From contig NZ_JAJFZK010000004.1 in NCBI RefSeq assembly GCF_020731355.1, positions 248,001 through 312,000 on the forward strand: DNA of 64,000 nt, given 5' to 3'. The stretch's first letter is position 1; the number at the start of each line of letters is the position of its first letter. Both the position numbers and the translations under genes were made by a program. The DNA comes from Bacillus sp. REN16 (GTDB lineage Bacteria; Bacillota; Bacilli; Bacillales; Bacillaceae_L). The notes beneath the pieces were generated by a model. The model ran no database searches, was not told the DNA's origin, and saw only the letters and a program-made list of their open reading frames with translations. Of this stretch, positions 29,460 through 41,032 are shown one piece after another.

Positions 29460-31658
29460 ATGAGGAAAACGACTAAGCTAACGAATAAATTATCCGTTTT
29501 AAAGAGCTATCAATCCTTACATATTTTGATTTATATCCTCCTTGCAGGAATTATGTTCTTAGTGATGTTTAGCAATGTCAAACCAGAAGTTTTGCAATTA
29601 GAGGTGCTGCATCCATCCGAACAAACAATTCGCTCTCCATTAACAATTGAAGATAAAATTGCGACTAAAGCAAAACAGGATACAGCGGCAAAAGAGGTTG
29701 AGGATGTTTTCACGCTTAAATCTGAATACGCAGATAACCAAGTAGATCTTGCTATCTCGATTTTTGACTCAATTGAAGAAACGAATAATGAAGCATCGGA
29801 TGTCTATGAAGCGAAGGTAAAGGAATGGGAAAGCCTCACGGAGGAAGATCGAGGGGAAGATCCAAAACAATTGACTGCTTCAGAAAAATTACAAATGTTA
29901 AAAACTAAGCTGCCACAGGATTTAACAAATCGAATTCCAGATGATGTCCTTACTGCTTTATTAACGGCAACCCCTGATCAATTATCACGTGCAAAGGATG
30001 CCGTTATCACTGCTGTTAATAATGTAATGAACACTAGAATTCCTTCATCTGAGGTAGAAAATGCAAAAAATAAAGTAGTGGAGGAATTACGTTATTCTAG
30101 TGTTGATACAGCGTTAAGAGAGCCAATGAGAGAAATGGCGCGTTTTGCTGTCGTTCAAAACGTCTATTATGATGTTGAAGCCACAGATGAAAAACGCCAA
30201 CAAGCAATCGAAGCAGTTGAGCCTGTGAAAATTCTCCAAGGTCAAATTATCGTGGAAGAAGGACAACTGATCACAAGAGATATTTATCGTCAACTTGAAC
30301 TACTGGGTATGACTAGCACCAATAACCCAATTCAACCGTTTATTGGCTTGGCGTTGATTATTTTGTTAGTAATAGCTGCACTAGTCTATCATTTTCATAA
30401 TGAAATGATTCCTGCCGATCGACATCGGAATATATATTTATCGATTTTTGCGATTATCTTTACTGTTACCATTCTATTAATGAAGGGTATTAGTTTATTC
30501 CAACAAATTGATTATTCCGATATAGGATATATTGTTCCGGTTGCGATGGGAGCAATGTTAATCAAGCTGATAATAAATGAAAAAGTCGCCATTCTCTCAA
30601 GCATGATTTTTGCTGTTTGTGGAAGTATTATCTTTAACGAGGGTGTTACTGGTACTCTCAATTTCACAGCAGGAATTTATTTCTTATTTGCTTGTTTAGC
30701 TGGTGTGTTATTTTTAAGTCAGCATAATCGCAGAGGTAAGATACTTCAAGCGGGGCTCTTTGTGGCTTTAATCAATATTATCGTAATCTTTTCGATTATG
30801 TTATTACAAAATGGCAGTTATTCTAGCTTAGACTATGGTTCATCCATTATTATGGCAGTTTTGTCGGGTGTGATAGCTGCTGTACTAACCATTGGTCTAT
30901 TACCTTTCTTTGAAGCCGGATTTAATATACTTTCGACCATGAAATTAATCGAATTATCGAATCCGAATCATCCGTTATTACGAAAGATTTTAACGGAAGC
31001 ACCGGGTACATATCATCACAGTGTCATGGTTGCAAACTTGTCAGAGTCCGCTTGTGAAGCGATTGGAGCAAATGGATTATTAGCTAGAGTATCATCGTAT
31101 TATCATGATATTGGCAAAACAAAACGTCCACATTTTTTTATCGAAAATCAGATGAATATTGAGAATCCGCATGATAAGATTGCTCCACAGCTTAGTAAAA
31201 CGATTATTACAGCACATGCCACTGATGGCGCAGAAACATTAAGGAAATATAAAATGCCACAAGAAATCGTCGACATCGCTGAGCAGCATCATGGTACAAC
31301 TTTGTTAAAATATTTTTATCATAAAGCAAAACAACAAAGTGATCGGGAAATTCTTGAATCTGATTTCAGATATGAGGGGCCAAAGGCACAAACAAAAGAG
31401 GCTTCGGTAATTGGAATTGCTGATAGCGTTGAAGCGGCAGTACGATCGCTATCAAATCCAACCCCGCAAAAAATTGAGTCACTTGTTAACAGCATTATTG
31501 CCGACCGATTACAGGATGGGCAGTTTGATGAATGTGATATAACCCTAAAAGAGCTCGATATTGTTGCGAAAACACTTTGTGAGTCGCTAAAGGGAATTTT
31601 CCACTCAAGGATCGAATACCCGGCAGAGGCCACAAAACAGAAGGTGAAGGAAGCATGA
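29460..31658 (+). CDS. pgpH: PgpH, 7TM-HD c-di-AMP phosphodiesterase
   Basis: PgpH hydrolyses the second messenger c-di-AMP. The 732-residue protein has an N-terminal membrane helix, an extracytoplasmic 7TMR-HDED domain (about residues 50-285), seven membrane helices (about 293-500) and a cytoplasmic HD domain. Metal ligands include H519/H520 in YHHSVMVAN and H549-D550 in YYHDIGK. The ATG at 29460 follows AAAGGAGGTTG. The 3' end overlaps ybeY by four bases. Confidence 0.95.
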   Translation: MRKTTKLTNKLSVLKSYQSLHILIYILLAGIMFLVMFSNVKPEVLQLEVLHPSEQTIRSPLTIEDKIATKAKQDTAAKEVEDVFTLKSEYADNQVDLAISIFDSIEETNNEASDVYEAKVKEWESLTEEDRGEDPKQLTASEKLQMLKTKLPQDLTNRIPDDVLTALLTATPDQLSRAKDAVITAVNNVMNTRIPSSEVENAKNKVVEELRYSSVDTALREPMREMARFAVVQNVYYDVEATDEKRQQAIEAVEPVKILQGQIIVEEGQLITRDIYRQLELLGMTSTNNPIQPFIGLALIILLVIAALVYHFHNEMIPADRHRNIYLSIFAIIFTVTILLMKGISLFQQIDYSDIGYIVPVAMGAMLIKLIINEKVAILSSMIFAVCGSIIFNEGVTGTLNFTAGIYFLFACLAGVLFLSQHNRRGKILQAGLFVALINIIVIFSIMLLQNGSYSSLDYGSSIIMAVLSGVIAAVLTIGLLPFFEAGFNILSTMKLIELSNPNHPLLRKILTEAPGTYHHSVMVANLSESACEAIGANGLLARVSSYYHDIGKTKRPHFFIENQMNIENPHDKIAPQLSKTIITAHATDGAETLRKYKMPQEIVDIAEQHHGTTLLKYFYHKAKQQSDREILESDFRYEGPKAQTKEASVIGIADSVEAAVRSLSNPTPQKIESLVNSIIADRLQDGQFDECDITLKELDIVAKTLCESLKGIFHSRIEYPAEATKQKVKEA

Positions 31659-32125
31659 GATTAGAAATTGATTTTAACGATGAAATTGGAGAAGTAAAAG
31701 AAGAAGAGAGTACATTAGTGAAGGAGCTGCTTTTCTTAGCGGCTGATAAAGAAGGGGTCAAAGAAGGAACAGAAGTTTCAATCACCTTTGTTGATAATAA
31801 ACGGATTCAAGAAATAAATCGAGAATATCGCGATAAGGATCAACCAACAGATGTGATTTCATTTGCTATGGAAGAAATGGGTGAAGGAGAAATTGAAATT
31901 ATTGGGGAAGACATACCAAAGCTATTAGGCGATATTATTATTTCAATCCCAAGAGCAAGGGAACAGGCTAAGGATTATGGCCATTCCTTTGCTCGGGAAC
32001 TGGGTTTCCTTGCAGTCCATGGTTTCTTGCATTTACTTGGCTATGACCATATGACAAAAGAGGATGAGGACAAAATGTTTTCAAGACAAAATGAAATCTT
32101 AGAGGCATATGGACTTGAAAGATAA
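31655..32125 (+). CDS. ybeY: YbeY, endoribonuclease for rRNA maturation
   Basis: YbeY is a zinc-dependent RNase involved in 16S rRNA 3'-end processing and ribosome quality control. The 156-residue protein shows the signature [11 protein letters not shown] with H122, H126 and H132 as metal ligands. It overlaps pgpH (ATGA) and dgkA (17 bases), indicating tight coupling in the pgpH-ybeY-dgkA cluster; era lies two genes further on. Confidence 0.95.
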   Translation: MRLEIDFNDEIGEVKEEESTLVKELLFLAADKEGVKEGTEVSITFVDNKRIQEINREYRDKDQPTDVISFAMEEMGEGEIEIIGEDIPKLLGDIIISIPRAREQAKDYGHSFARELGFLAVHGFLHLLGYDHMTKEDEDKMFSRQNEILEAYGLER

Positions 32126-32495
32126 GCAAAAAAATAAATGGACAAGCTTAATCAAAAGCTTTTCATACGCTATACAAGGATTGCGAGAAGCCTTTTTTTC
32201 GGAACGTAATTTACAAATACACTTTTTATTTTCAATCATTGTTGTCATTTGTGGTTTCCTATTTCAAATCACAAAGGTGGAATGGATGGTTATTTTAGTA
32301 TTGATTGGCGGAATGTTCTCAATTGAAATGATAAATACAGCAGTCGAAAAAGTGGTGGATTTAGTTACAAATGAATTTCATCCATTAGCTAAAAAAGCTA
32401 AAGATATAGCCGCTGGAGCTGTCCTTATTTATGCAATTATAGCTGTGATTATAGGTTTAATCATCTTTTTACCTTATTTACCTAGTTTAATTTAG
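32109..32495 (+). CDS. dgkA: DgkA/UdpK, undecaprenol kinase
   Basis: This small membrane kinase phosphorylates undecaprenol and supplies lipid carrier for the cell wall. The 128-residue protein has a basic N-terminus, an amphipathic segment with [15 protein letters not shown], and three membrane helices. The catalytic region [15 protein letters not shown] is near residues 79-93. The Gram-positive family prefers undecaprenol over diacylglycerol, which is the basis for the name. Confidence 0.93.
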   Translation: MDLKDKQKNKWTSLIKSFSYAIQGLREAFFSERNLQIHFLFSIIVVICGFLFQITKVEWMVILVLIGGMFSIEMINTAVEKVVDLVTNEFHPLAKKAKDIAAGAVLIYAIIAVIIGLIIFLPYLPSLI

Positions 32496-32565
32496 AGAAA
32501 ATTCTTACAATTATATAACAAATGATTTAAATCCATGCATTGATTAAAAATATTATGTAAAATAA

Positions 32566-33910
<1,345 letters not shown>

Positions 33911-33912
33911 CT

Positions 33913-33939
33913 TAAAGCTTAATGTGCTGGAGCTAGATA
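33913..33939 (+). repeat. Family D interspersed element, short form
   Basis: TAAAGCTTAATGTGCTGGAGCTAGATA begins two bases after the era stop and matches the fused ends of family D with a few changes. Confidence 0.5.
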
Positions 33940-34080
33940 TCTATGGTGATAAGAAAAAATACACGGATTTACAAAATTTATGTAACATGTTTTTAAGGAT
34001 TTTCGGTCAAGATATTCATACAAGTGAATGAAATTGGAGTAGTCTTTGCTAGTTAAAATAACGAAAGAGGTGGGGTTACT

Positions 34081-34224
34081 ATGTTAGATTTTACCTGGAA
34101 GGTATTTAGTCAAACAGGTAATGTTGATACGTATCTTCTTTTTAAGGAATTGGAACAAGAGAAGACTGAGAGACCCGAAACACAGAGTGAGGAGCTAGCA
34201 GGAATAGAATTTCCAATTACTTGA
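34081..34224 (+). CDS. yqzL: YqzL, 47-residue conserved small protein
   Basis: This short gene encodes 47 residues starting MLDFTWKVFSQTGNVDTYLLF and ending in an acidic tail. The ATG at 34081 follows AAAGAGGTGGGG. YqzL-family proteins occupy exactly this spot between era and recO in Bacillus. No function is known. Confidence 0.88.
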   Translation: MLDFTWKVFSQTGNVDTYLLFKELEQEKTERPETQSEELAGIEFPIT

Positions 34225-34309
34225 CCATCCTTTAAAAGCGTCTTAAAGAGCGCTAAATTTTCGTAACAAAGGTAATTGGTTACCTAGTTGCCAATGGATG
34301 GTGACAGAA

Positions 34310-35059
34310 TTGCTGCAAAAATGCGAAGGTATTATCATAAGAACAAGTGATTATGGTGAAACGAATAAAATCGTAACTTTGTATACCCGCGAATGGGGAA
34401 AAATTGGGGTAATGGCAAGAGGTGCAAAGAAACCGAGCAGTCGCCTTGCTGCTATTACCCTTACTTTTACATATGGACAGTTTTTAGTTCAAAAGACGTC
34501 AGGTTTAGGAGTCTTACAACAAGGTGAAACCATTTCGACCTTCCGATCTATTCGTGAAGATATTTTTTTAACCGCATATGCATCTTATGTAGTTGAATTA
34601 ACCGATAAATGCACGGAAGAAAAGAGAACGAATCCTTTCCTTTTTGAAATGCTATATCAAACATTAAATTATTTAAATGAAGGTTATGACCCTGATATTC
34701 TTTTGTACATCTATGAGCTTAAAATGCTCCCATTACTCGGGTTATATCCTCGACTTGATGAATGTACAATTTGTAAAAATACAGAGGGAGAGTTTGCTTT
34801 TTCGATAAGAGAAGGTGGGCTCCTTTGTCATCGTTGCTATGAAAAAGAGCCATATCACTTGAAAATATCACAAGCAACTATACGATTGCTTCGCTTGTTT
34901 TATTATTTTGATTTGAGCCGGTTGGGGAGTATAACAGTAAAGGATGAAACAAAAAAAGAATTAAAAACGGTCATCGACATGTATTACGAAGAATATTCAG
35001 GTTTGTATTTAAAATCAAAACGATTTTTAGATCAACTCGATAATCTTCGCCTACCATAA
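34310..35059 (+). CDS. recO: RecO, recombination mediator
   Basis: RecO helps load RecA on SSB-coated DNA and anneals strands. The 249-residue protein has an N-terminal OB fold ([18 protein letters not shown]) and a helical C-terminal domain with a four-cysteine zinc site (CTICKN near residue 151 and CHRC near 173). I chose the TTG at 34310, preceded by GGATGGTGA, because it gives the family's usual N-terminus; an ATG at 34298 would add four residues. Confidence 0.9.
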   Translation: MLQKCEGIIIRTSDYGETNKIVTLYTREWGKIGVMARGAKKPSSRLAAITLTFTYGQFLVQKTSGLGVLQQGETISTFRSIREDIFLTAYASYVVELTDKCTEEKRTNPFLFEMLYQTLNYLNEGYDPDILLYIYELKMLPLLGLYPRLDECTICKNTEGEFAFSIREGGLLCHRCYEKEPYHLKISQATIRLLRLFYYFDLSRLGSITVKDETKKELKTVIDMYYEEYSGLYLKSKRFLDQLDNLRLP

Positions 35060-35149
35060 GGTAATCTACTTGACATGGTCGTAAATTTGGAATATAGTTC
35101 AATTAAAAATATCGCACGGTGAAGGAAAGTAGTACTTATTAAAGTGTGT

Positions 35150-35291
35150 GTTTAAAAAGGAGGATAAAAAGGACCGAGAAGTTCGAGGCGGTGCAGCTTT
35201 GAGTAGCGGAACGTATGCAGTTAATACGTGAGCAACGGAAAAGCAAGCCAACGAAGAAATTCGATGTGTCATTTTTACCGGACTTTTTAAC
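35150..35291 (+). repeat. Family B interspersed hairpin element, copy 2
   Basis: The core closely matches that of 26708-26853 with a few substitutions. The arms here are GTTTAAAAAGGAGG at the left and CCGGACTTTTTAAC at the right, which are largely complementary. It ends just before the T-box leader of glyQS. Confidence 0.8.
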
Positions 35292-35309
35292 ATCCTCTTA
35301 TAGTTCATA

Positions 35310-35487
35310 AAAGCGAACCTAGGACGGTGGAAGCTAGGGTATGAACAGATAAGGAAGGCGTTCCAGAGTGTATCGTTTGAAAGAGGCAATAATCCTTCAG
35401 TGGGTTTGTTGCAAATAGGGTGGAACCGCGGGTAAACTCTCGTCCCTATGTCTAGAATTAGGCATAGAGGAGGGGAGTTTTTTTATT
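35310..35487 (+). ncRNA. Glycine T-box riboswitch of glyQS
   Basis: The leader has the invariant T-box AGGGTGGAACCGCGGG at 35417-35432. Its specifier loop has GGC, a glycine codon, at about 35357-35359 within AAGGAAGGCGTTCC. A terminator at 35435-35487 has paired arms around CTCGTCCCTATG and CATAGAGGAGGGGAG, followed by a T-run. Uncharged tRNA-Gly would favour the antiterminator and expression of glyQS. Confidence 0.95.
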
Positions 35488-35551
35488 TTATAACAATTTG
35501 TTTGAAATCATGTCCGAAATTTTTCGCTATTACTGTGGAGGTGCAAAATTA

Positions 35552-36442
35552 ATGAATATACAAGAAATGATATTAACATTACAAAAACATTGGTCAGATC
35601 AAGGCTGTATTCTCATGCAAGCCTATGACGTAGAAAAGGGTGCAGGAACGATGAGCCCCTATACATTCCTAAGAAGCCTTGGTCCAGAGCCTTGGAATGT
35701 AGCATATGTTGAACCATCCAGACGTCCAGTTGATGGCCGCTATGGAGAAAACCCAAACCGCCTTTATCAACACCATCAATTCCAAGTCATTATGAAGCCA
35801 TCCCCTGATAATATTCAGGAGCTTTATCTTGATTCATTAATTAAATTAGGAATTGATCCTTTAGAGCATGATATAAGATTTGTTGAAGATAACTGGGAGG
35901 CACCAACACTTGGAGCAGCAGGACTTGGTTGGGAAGTGTGGCTTGACGGGATGGAAGTAACTCAATTTACATATTTCCAACAGGTTGGGGGCATCGAGTG
36001 TAAACCAGTGTCTGTTGAAATTACATATGGAATCGAACGTTTAGCCTCTTATATTCAGGATAAGGAAAATGTTTTTGATCTTGAGTGGACTAAAGGCTTT
36101 ACGGTTCGTGATATTTTTCATCAGCCTGAATACGAGCATTCAAAATATACATTTGAAACATCTGATATTGACATGCTATTTAACTTATTTAGTATTTATG
36201 AAAAGGAAGCACATCGTCAAATGGACGAGGGTCTCGTCCATCCGGCATATGACTATGTATTAAAATGTTCACACACCTTTAACCAGTTAGATGCAAGAGG
36301 AGCCATCTCAGTAACAGAGAGAACAGGGTATATCGGCAGAGTGCGTAATTTAGCACGTAAAGTTGCTAAAACGTTTTATGAAGAGCGGGAAAAATTAGGC
36401 TTCCCAATGCTGAAGGCAAAAGGAGACGATCGTAATGAGTAA
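35552..36442 (+). CDS. glyQ: Glycyl-tRNA synthetase alpha subunit
   Basis: GlyQ is the catalytic alpha subunit of the two-subunit glycyl-tRNA synthetase. The 296-residue protein starts [19 protein letters not shown] and carries the class II core with [17 protein letters not shown]. The ATG at 35552 follows TGGAGGTGCAAAATTA; the longer frame starting at 35498 adds a poor N-terminus. It overlaps glyS by eight bases and is controlled by the glycine T-box upstream. Confidence 0.97.
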   Translation: MNIQEMILTLQKHWSDQGCILMQAYDVEKGAGTMSPYTFLRSLGPEPWNVAYVEPSRRPVDGRYGENPNRLYQHHQFQVIMKPSPDNIQELYLDSLIKLGIDPLEHDIRFVEDNWEAPTLGAAGLGWEVWLDGMEVTQFTYFQQVGGIECKPVSVEITYGIERLASYIQDKENVFDLEWTKGFTVRDIFHQPEYEHSKYTFETSDIDMLFNLFSIYEKEAHRQMDEGLVHPAYDYVLKCSHTFNQLDARGAISVTERTGYIGRVRNLARKVAKTFYEEREKLGFPMLKAKGDDRNE

Positions 36443-38513
36443 TCGGGATTTATTGATTGAAATTGGCTTAGAGGAGATGCCAGCAAGGTTTGTAACAGAT
36501 GCCATGAACCAGCTTTCTGACAAGGTAACGAACTGGCTGCTAGAACATAATCTTTCATTTGAGCAGGTCGAACGTTTTTCTTCACCTAGAAGACTAGCTG
36601 TGCTTGTTCATGATGTTGCGGAAAAACAAGAGGATGTTGAACTTGAAGCGAAAGGACCGGCGAAAAAAATCGCTTTAGACCAGGATGGCAATTGGACAAA
36701 AGCAGCGATGGGCTTCACAAGAGGTCAAGGGGCATCAGTTGAAGATATCTATTTTAAAGAGATTAATGGGGTGGAATACGCACATATCAATAAATTTATA
36801 AAAGGTAAAGACACAAAAGAAATCTTAGGTGAGCTTGAGGATGTCATAACACATTTATCATTCCCAAAAAATATGCGTTGGGGTGATCAAGAGCTTCGTT
36901 ATGTTCGTCCTATAAAATGGATCGTTGCTTTATTTGGTGATGAGATTATTCCACTTTCAATCACAAACGTTACTGCTAGTAATAAAACTTTGGGACATCG
37001 TTTCCTGGGACATGAGGTTGAAATTACAGCGCCTAGAGACTATGAAAAACTACTGATGTCTCAATATGTTATTGCTGATTATCTAGAGCGTAAAGAAGCA
37101 ATTACAAACCAAATTAAAATTTTAGAAGAAGATCATAATTGGATGGTTCCAATTGATGCGGATTTGTTAGAAGAAGTAACGAATCTAGTTGAATATCCAA
37201 CTGCATTTTATGGAAAATTTGAAGAAGAATTTTTGAATTTACCAGAAGAAGTGCTAATTACGAGCATGAGAGAGCATCAACGTTATTTCCCTGTAAAAGA
37301 CAAAAACGGCGCTCTTCTACCTTACTTTGTCGCGGTTCGAAATGGTGACCATAAGCATCTTGAAACAGTAGCAAGGGGAAATGAGAAAGTCATTCGTGCT
37401 CGTTTGTCAGATGCAGACTTCTTCTATAAAGAAGATCAAAAATTAAAGATTGATGACTTAATTCAAAAGCTTGATAAAATCATATATCATGAAGAAATTG
37501 GCTCAATTGGTGACAAGGTTAGACGTATTCAGCAAATAACAAAGTATTTGTCAGAGCTTCTTGGAATAGATCGTGAAACACTAGAGAAAGCAAATCGGGC
37601 TGCAGGTATTTGTAAATTTGACCTTGTTACAAACATGGTGTATGAATTCCCTGAGCTTCAAGGTGTCATGGGTGAACGATATGCACGATTAAGTGGGGAA
37701 GATGAAGCTGTCGCAGTAGCCATTAATGAGCATTACATGCCACGATATGCTGAAGACGCTAGTCCTGCATCAACTGTTGGAGCTTTAATTAGCCTTGCTG
37801 ATAAGCTAGACACAATCGTTGGGTGTTTTTCAATCGGCATTATTCCAACGGGTTCTCAGGATCCATATGCGTTACGTCGCATGGCGTCAGGCGTTGTTCA
37901 AATCTTACTTGATAAAGGCTGGGATATTAGTCTTGAAGAGTTATTCGATTACGTATCAGCTCTATTTGTCGAAGCAAATATTGCAAAGCTTGAAAAAACA
38001 GAAATCGAAAAAGAACTTGTTCAATTCTTTAAGTTGCGGATCAAGCATGAATTAAACACTCGAAACATCCGCTATGATATTATTGACGCAGTGCTAGGCA
38101 GCAAGGTTGGAAATGTTAGCCTGCTTATTAAAAAAGCCGAAATGCTGGAAAAAAATAAAGGCCATCAAGACTTCAAAGCAACTATTGAATCATTGGCCAG
38201 AGTATTGAATATCGCAAAAAAAGGTGAAGAAGCTGAAATTAATCCAAGCCTATTTGAATCAGATGAAGAAAAACATCTTTTTGAGAAGTATATAGAGGTT
38301 AAACCAAAGGTAGTTGAAGCTCTGAAAAAACATGATGCAGCAGAAGCCTTCCATTTATTGGCCTCGTTACGAGAGGTAATTGACCAATACTTTGAACACA
38401 CAATGGTTATGGCAGACAATGACGCAGTAAGGAAAAATCGTCTTGCACAAATGGTTCAGCTTTCAGATCTAATCTATTTAATCGGGGATATGAACGCGAT
38501 TATTGTAAAATAA
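36435..38513 (+). CDS. glyS: Glycyl-tRNA synthetase beta subunit
   Basis: GlyS is the tRNA-recognition subunit that partners GlyQ. The 692-residue protein starts [19 protein letters not shown] and has the HD-like region and C-terminal anticodon-binding domain. It begins inside the last codons of glyQ with AGGAGACGATCGTA as ribosome site, so the subunits are probably made in step. Confidence 0.97.
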   Translation: MSNRDLLIEIGLEEMPARFVTDAMNQLSDKVTNWLLEHNLSFEQVERFSSPRRLAVLVHDVAEKQEDVELEAKGPAKKIALDQDGNWTKAAMGFTRGQGASVEDIYFKEINGVEYAHINKFIKGKDTKEILGELEDVITHLSFPKNMRWGDQELRYVRPIKWIVALFGDEIIPLSITNVTASNKTLGHRFLGHEVEITAPRDYEKLLMSQYVIADYLERKEAITNQIKILEEDHNWMVPIDADLLEEVTNLVEYPTAFYGKFEEEFLNLPEEVLITSMREHQRYFPVKDKNGALLPYFVAVRNGDHKHLETVARGNEKVIRARLSDADFFYKEDQKLKIDDLIQKLDKIIYHEEIGSIGDKVRRIQQITKYLSELLGIDRETLEKANRAAGICKFDLVTNMVYEFPELQGVMGERYARLSGEDEAVAVAINEHYMPRYAEDASPASTVGALISLADKLDTIVGCFSIGIIPTGSQDPYALRRMASGVVQILLDKGWDISLEELFDYVSALFVEANIAKLEKTEIEKELVQFFKLRIKHELNTRNIRYDIIDAVLGSKVGNVSLLIKKAEMLEKNKGHQDFKATIESLARVLNIAKKGEEAEINPSLFESDEEKHLFEKYIEVKPKVVEALKKHDAAEAFHLLASLREVIDQYFEHTMVMADNDAVRKNRLAQMVQLSDLIYLIGDMNAIIVK

Positions 38514-38517
38514 ACAA

Positions 38518-38581
38518 GAAAAGCGTAAGGCGCCTGTTTATCGGCTTATGATCTCGAGCCGATGGCGCCTCGTGCTAGACA
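38518..38581 (+). repeat. Family D interspersed element, medium form
   Basis: It starts GAAAAGCGTAAGGCGCC and ends GGCGCCTCGTGCTAGACA. The interior is a clean hairpin: ATCGGCT with AGCCGAT, continued outward by GGCGCC/GGCGCC. It lies four bases after the glyS stop. Confidence 0.65.
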
Positions 38582-38590
38582 TTAGGGAAG

Positions 38591-38620
38591 CTAGGAGCCC
38601 GTTTGCTCCTAGTCTTTTTT
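38591..38620 (+). terminator. Terminator of glyQS
   Basis: CTAGGAGC/GCTCCTAG (8 bp, 6-base loop) is followed by TCTTTTTTCT. Confidence 0.92.
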
Positions 38621-38720
38621 CTATACACTATACGTAATTATGCAATTAGTATATAATAATTCTAATTAGTATAACCTCATTTAAATTCATTACATAAATG
38701 ATTAGAGTTTACGATTGGTG

Positions 38721-39359
38721 GTGAGTACAATAGAACTAAGTAAGCGGCAAGAACAAATTGTAGAAATAGTAAAAGACAATGGGCCGATTACAGGGGAAGC
38801 GATTGCTGACCGATTAGGTTTAACTAGGGCAACCCTCCGTCCAGATCTCGCCATTTTAACAATGGCAGGCTATCTTGAAGCAAGACCACGTGTCGGTTAT
38901 TTTTATACAGGAAAGACAGGTCAGCAATTACTGGCTGATAAAATTAAAAAAATCAAAGTGATGGACTATCAATCCATTCCGGTCGTGATAAACGAAAGTA
39001 TATCTGTTTATGATGCGATAGTTACGATGTTTTTAGAGGATGTCGGTACATTATTTGTAGTCGATAAATCATCGCTTCTTGTTGGAGTCTTGTCGAGAAA
39101 AGATTTACTGCGGGCAAGTTTAGGTAACCAGGATTTAAAATCCGTTCCTGTCACGATTATTATGACCCGTATGCCGAATATTACAATGTGTGAAAAAGAT
39201 GAGCTTTTACTTGATGTGGCGCATAAATTAATCGAAAAGCAAATTGATGCATTACCTGTTGTGAAACACTCTGACCGTGGTATCGAAGTTATTGGAAGAA
39301 TCACAAAGACAAATATGACAAAAGCCTTAGTGGCCCTCGCTGGGGATGAAATCCTCTAA
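38721..39359 (+). CDS. ccpN: CcpN, repressor of gluconeogenic genes
   Basis: CcpN represses gapB and pckA during growth on glucose in B. subtilis. The protein is about 212 residues, with an N-terminal winged-helix domain (GEAIADRLGLTRATLRPDLA) and two CBS domains (about residues 75-205) that sense nucleotides. The start is uncertain: TTG 38715, GTG 38718 and GTG 38721 are all in frame. I chose 38721 because the family begins with STIEL; the best-spaced ribosome site would fit 38715. It is followed by its modulator yqfL. Confidence 0.9.
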   Translation: MSTIELSKRQEQIVEIVKDNGPITGEAIADRLGLTRATLRPDLAILTMAGYLEARPRVGYFYTGKTGQQLLADKIKKIKVMDYQSIPVVINESISVYDAIVTMFLEDVGTLFVVDKSSLLVGVLSRKDLLRASLGNQDLKSVPVTIIMTRMPNITMCEKDELLLDVAHKLIEKQIDALPVVKHSDRGIEVIGRITKTNMTKALVALAGDEIL

Positions 39360-39385
39360 TTTTTGGTAAGGAGATGGATTAGGAA

Positions 39386-40198
39386 ATGAGAAATCGCGTG
39401 GTATATGTAGTATCTGATTCGGTTGGGGAAACAGCAGAATTGGTTGTTAAAGCGGCAGTAAGTCAATTTAACGGATCTCATACAGATATAAAACGAATTC
39501 CTTATGTGGAAGACACAGCTACACTCTCAGAGGTTGTAGCCCTTGCGAAGCTAAATAATGCAATTATTGCTTTTACCCTTGTGGTGCCTGAACTAAGAGA
39601 TTTCCTGGTGAAGGAAGCAGAGCGAGAAGGGGTAATTGTGAATGATATTCTGGGCCCTTTAATTGAAAAAATGTCAGGCCTTTATGAAAGCAACCCAAGA
39701 TTTGAAGCTGGTCTGGTAAGAAAACTAGACGAAGATTATTTCAAAAAAATAGAGGCAATTGAGTTTGCAGTTAAGTATGATGATGGACGTGACCCAAGGG
39801 GGATACTTCGGGCAGATATTGTCTTGATTGGAGTTTCAAGAACTTCCAAGACACCTTTATCCCAATACCTTGCACATAAGCGCTACAAGGTCGCTAACGT
39901 GCCGATCGTTCCTGAGGTGGATCCGCCTGAAGAATTATTCAAAGTGTCACCGAATAAATGCTTTGGATTAAAAATAAGCCCCGATAAACTAAATCATATT
40001 AGACGTGAAAGATTAAAATCACTAGGATTAGATGACCAAGCAATCTATGCCAACATCAACCGGATTAAAGAAGAACTTGATCACTTTGAATCAATCATAA
40101 ATAGAATCGGTTGTGATGTTATCGATGTCTCAAATAAAGCCGTTGAAGAAACAGCGAATATTATCTTGAATAAAATCAATAAACGCAGAACCAATTAA
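39386..40198 (+). CDS. yqfL: YqfL, kinase-pyrophosphorylase family regulatory protein
   Basis: This 270-residue protein belongs to the family of bifunctional regulators of pyruvate phosphate dikinase or PEP synthetase. It has [13 protein letters not shown] at the N-terminus and the P-loop GVSRTSKT near residue 152. In B. subtilis YqfL modulates CcpN, and the two genes are adjacent here, 26 bases apart. No PPDK gene is seen in the window, so a CcpN-linked role is more likely. Confidence 0.92.
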   Translation: MRNRVVYVVSDSVGETAELVVKAAVSQFNGSHTDIKRIPYVEDTATLSEVVALAKLNNAIIAFTLVVPELRDFLVKEAEREGVIVNDILGPLIEKMSGLYESNPRFEAGLVRKLDEDYFKKIEAIEFAVKYDDGRDPRGILRADIVLIGVSRTSKTPLSQYLAHKRYKVANVPIVPEVDPPEELFKVSPNKCFGLKISPDKLNHIRRERLKSLGLDDQAIYANINRIKEELDHFESIINRIGCDVIDVSNKAVEETANIILNKINKRRTN

Positions 40199-40223
40199 AA
40201 CGAAACCGCTAATTAATAAGAGA

Positions 40224-40252
40224 AAACATATCTCAAAAAGATATGTTTTTTT
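40224..40252 (+). terminator. Terminator after yqfL
   Basis: AAACATATCT/AGATATGTTT (10 bp, 5-base loop) is followed by TTTT. Confidence 0.9.
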
Positions 40253-40531
40253 ATGGCGTTTGTAAGAATTTTATATTATAATAAAAAATTGTGATAAAAA
40301 TACATATTTTTAGGTTTAGAGTTCGACTGGATAGAATAAACTATGTATTGAAGGTTGTCAAGGGTAAGATTAGGAAATAGGTGAATTAATTTTCGACATA
40401 ATTTTCTCATTTCAAAATTTTTCTTCCAAAGCATTACTCACCTAAAGATTGGACAATCACAGATTTTGAACATCTTATTAAAACTTTTCTGGAAAAGAAG
40501 GATTCTCTGGAGTGATGTAGAATAGAGAAAT
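40249..40531. other. AT-rich stretch before yqxD, with a possible gene remnant
   Basis: No intact gene is seen. One short open frame (40402-40515) reads like protein (LPKHYSPKDWTITDFEHL) and is stopped by TGA at 40513, but it has no start codon and I do not recognise it. The rest is AT-rich and may hold the promoter of the dnaG-sigA operon. Confidence 0.4.
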
Positions 40532-40992
40532 ATGACGGAAAAAAGAATAAAATATTTGTTGATGCAGATGCATGTCCAGTGAAGGAAGAAATACTTAGCA
40601 TTGCTGGTACATATAATATCAATGTTGTATTTGTAGCTTCTTACGCGCATGTTATGTCAAATCCCATGGGTGGAAAATGGGTGTACGTGGATGCTGAGAA
40701 AGAGGCGGCAGATCTTTATATTATGAATCATGCAATTAAAAAAGATATCGTTGTTACCCAAGATACTGGCTTAGCAAGTATTTTGGTAAACAGAGGTGTT
40801 ATTGTTCTATCACCCCGTGGGAAAGAGTTTAAGGAAGAGGATATGGATCAAATTCTCCATTTTCGCTTTTTATCTGCAAAGGAAAGACGTAATGGATCCT
40901 ACTCGAAAGGACCAAAACCCTTTACTGAAGAAGACAGACAACATTTTTCTAAAATTTTTAAAAAAAGTTTGTCGAATATTGCAGGATTTTAA
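40532..40992 (+). CDS. yqxD: YqxD (YaiI/YqxD, DUF188) with an apparent 5' frameshift
   Basis: The family is PIN-like and of unknown role. The conserved N-terminal motif KIFVDADACPVKEEI is present in the frame that continues to 40992, but that frame has no start codon before a GTG at 40579, which lies after the motif. The only plausible start, ATG at 40532 (MTEK), is one base out of frame. Adding one A to the A6 run at 40539-40544 would join them. So the gene carries a single-base deletion, is read by slippage, or contains a sequence error. Otherwise the product is a truncated 137 residues from 40579. It precedes dnaG as in B. subtilis. Confidence 0.75.
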
Positions 40993-41032
40993 CTCTACAT
41001 ATCGAATAACTTAGTACTTGGGGATGTTAAAC

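Larger units (their letters stand above)
35060..35551. other. Gene-free stretch between recO and glyQ
   Basis: It contains a family B element (35150-35291) followed by the glycine T-box leader (about 35310-35487). No coding frame is supported. Confidence 0.8.
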
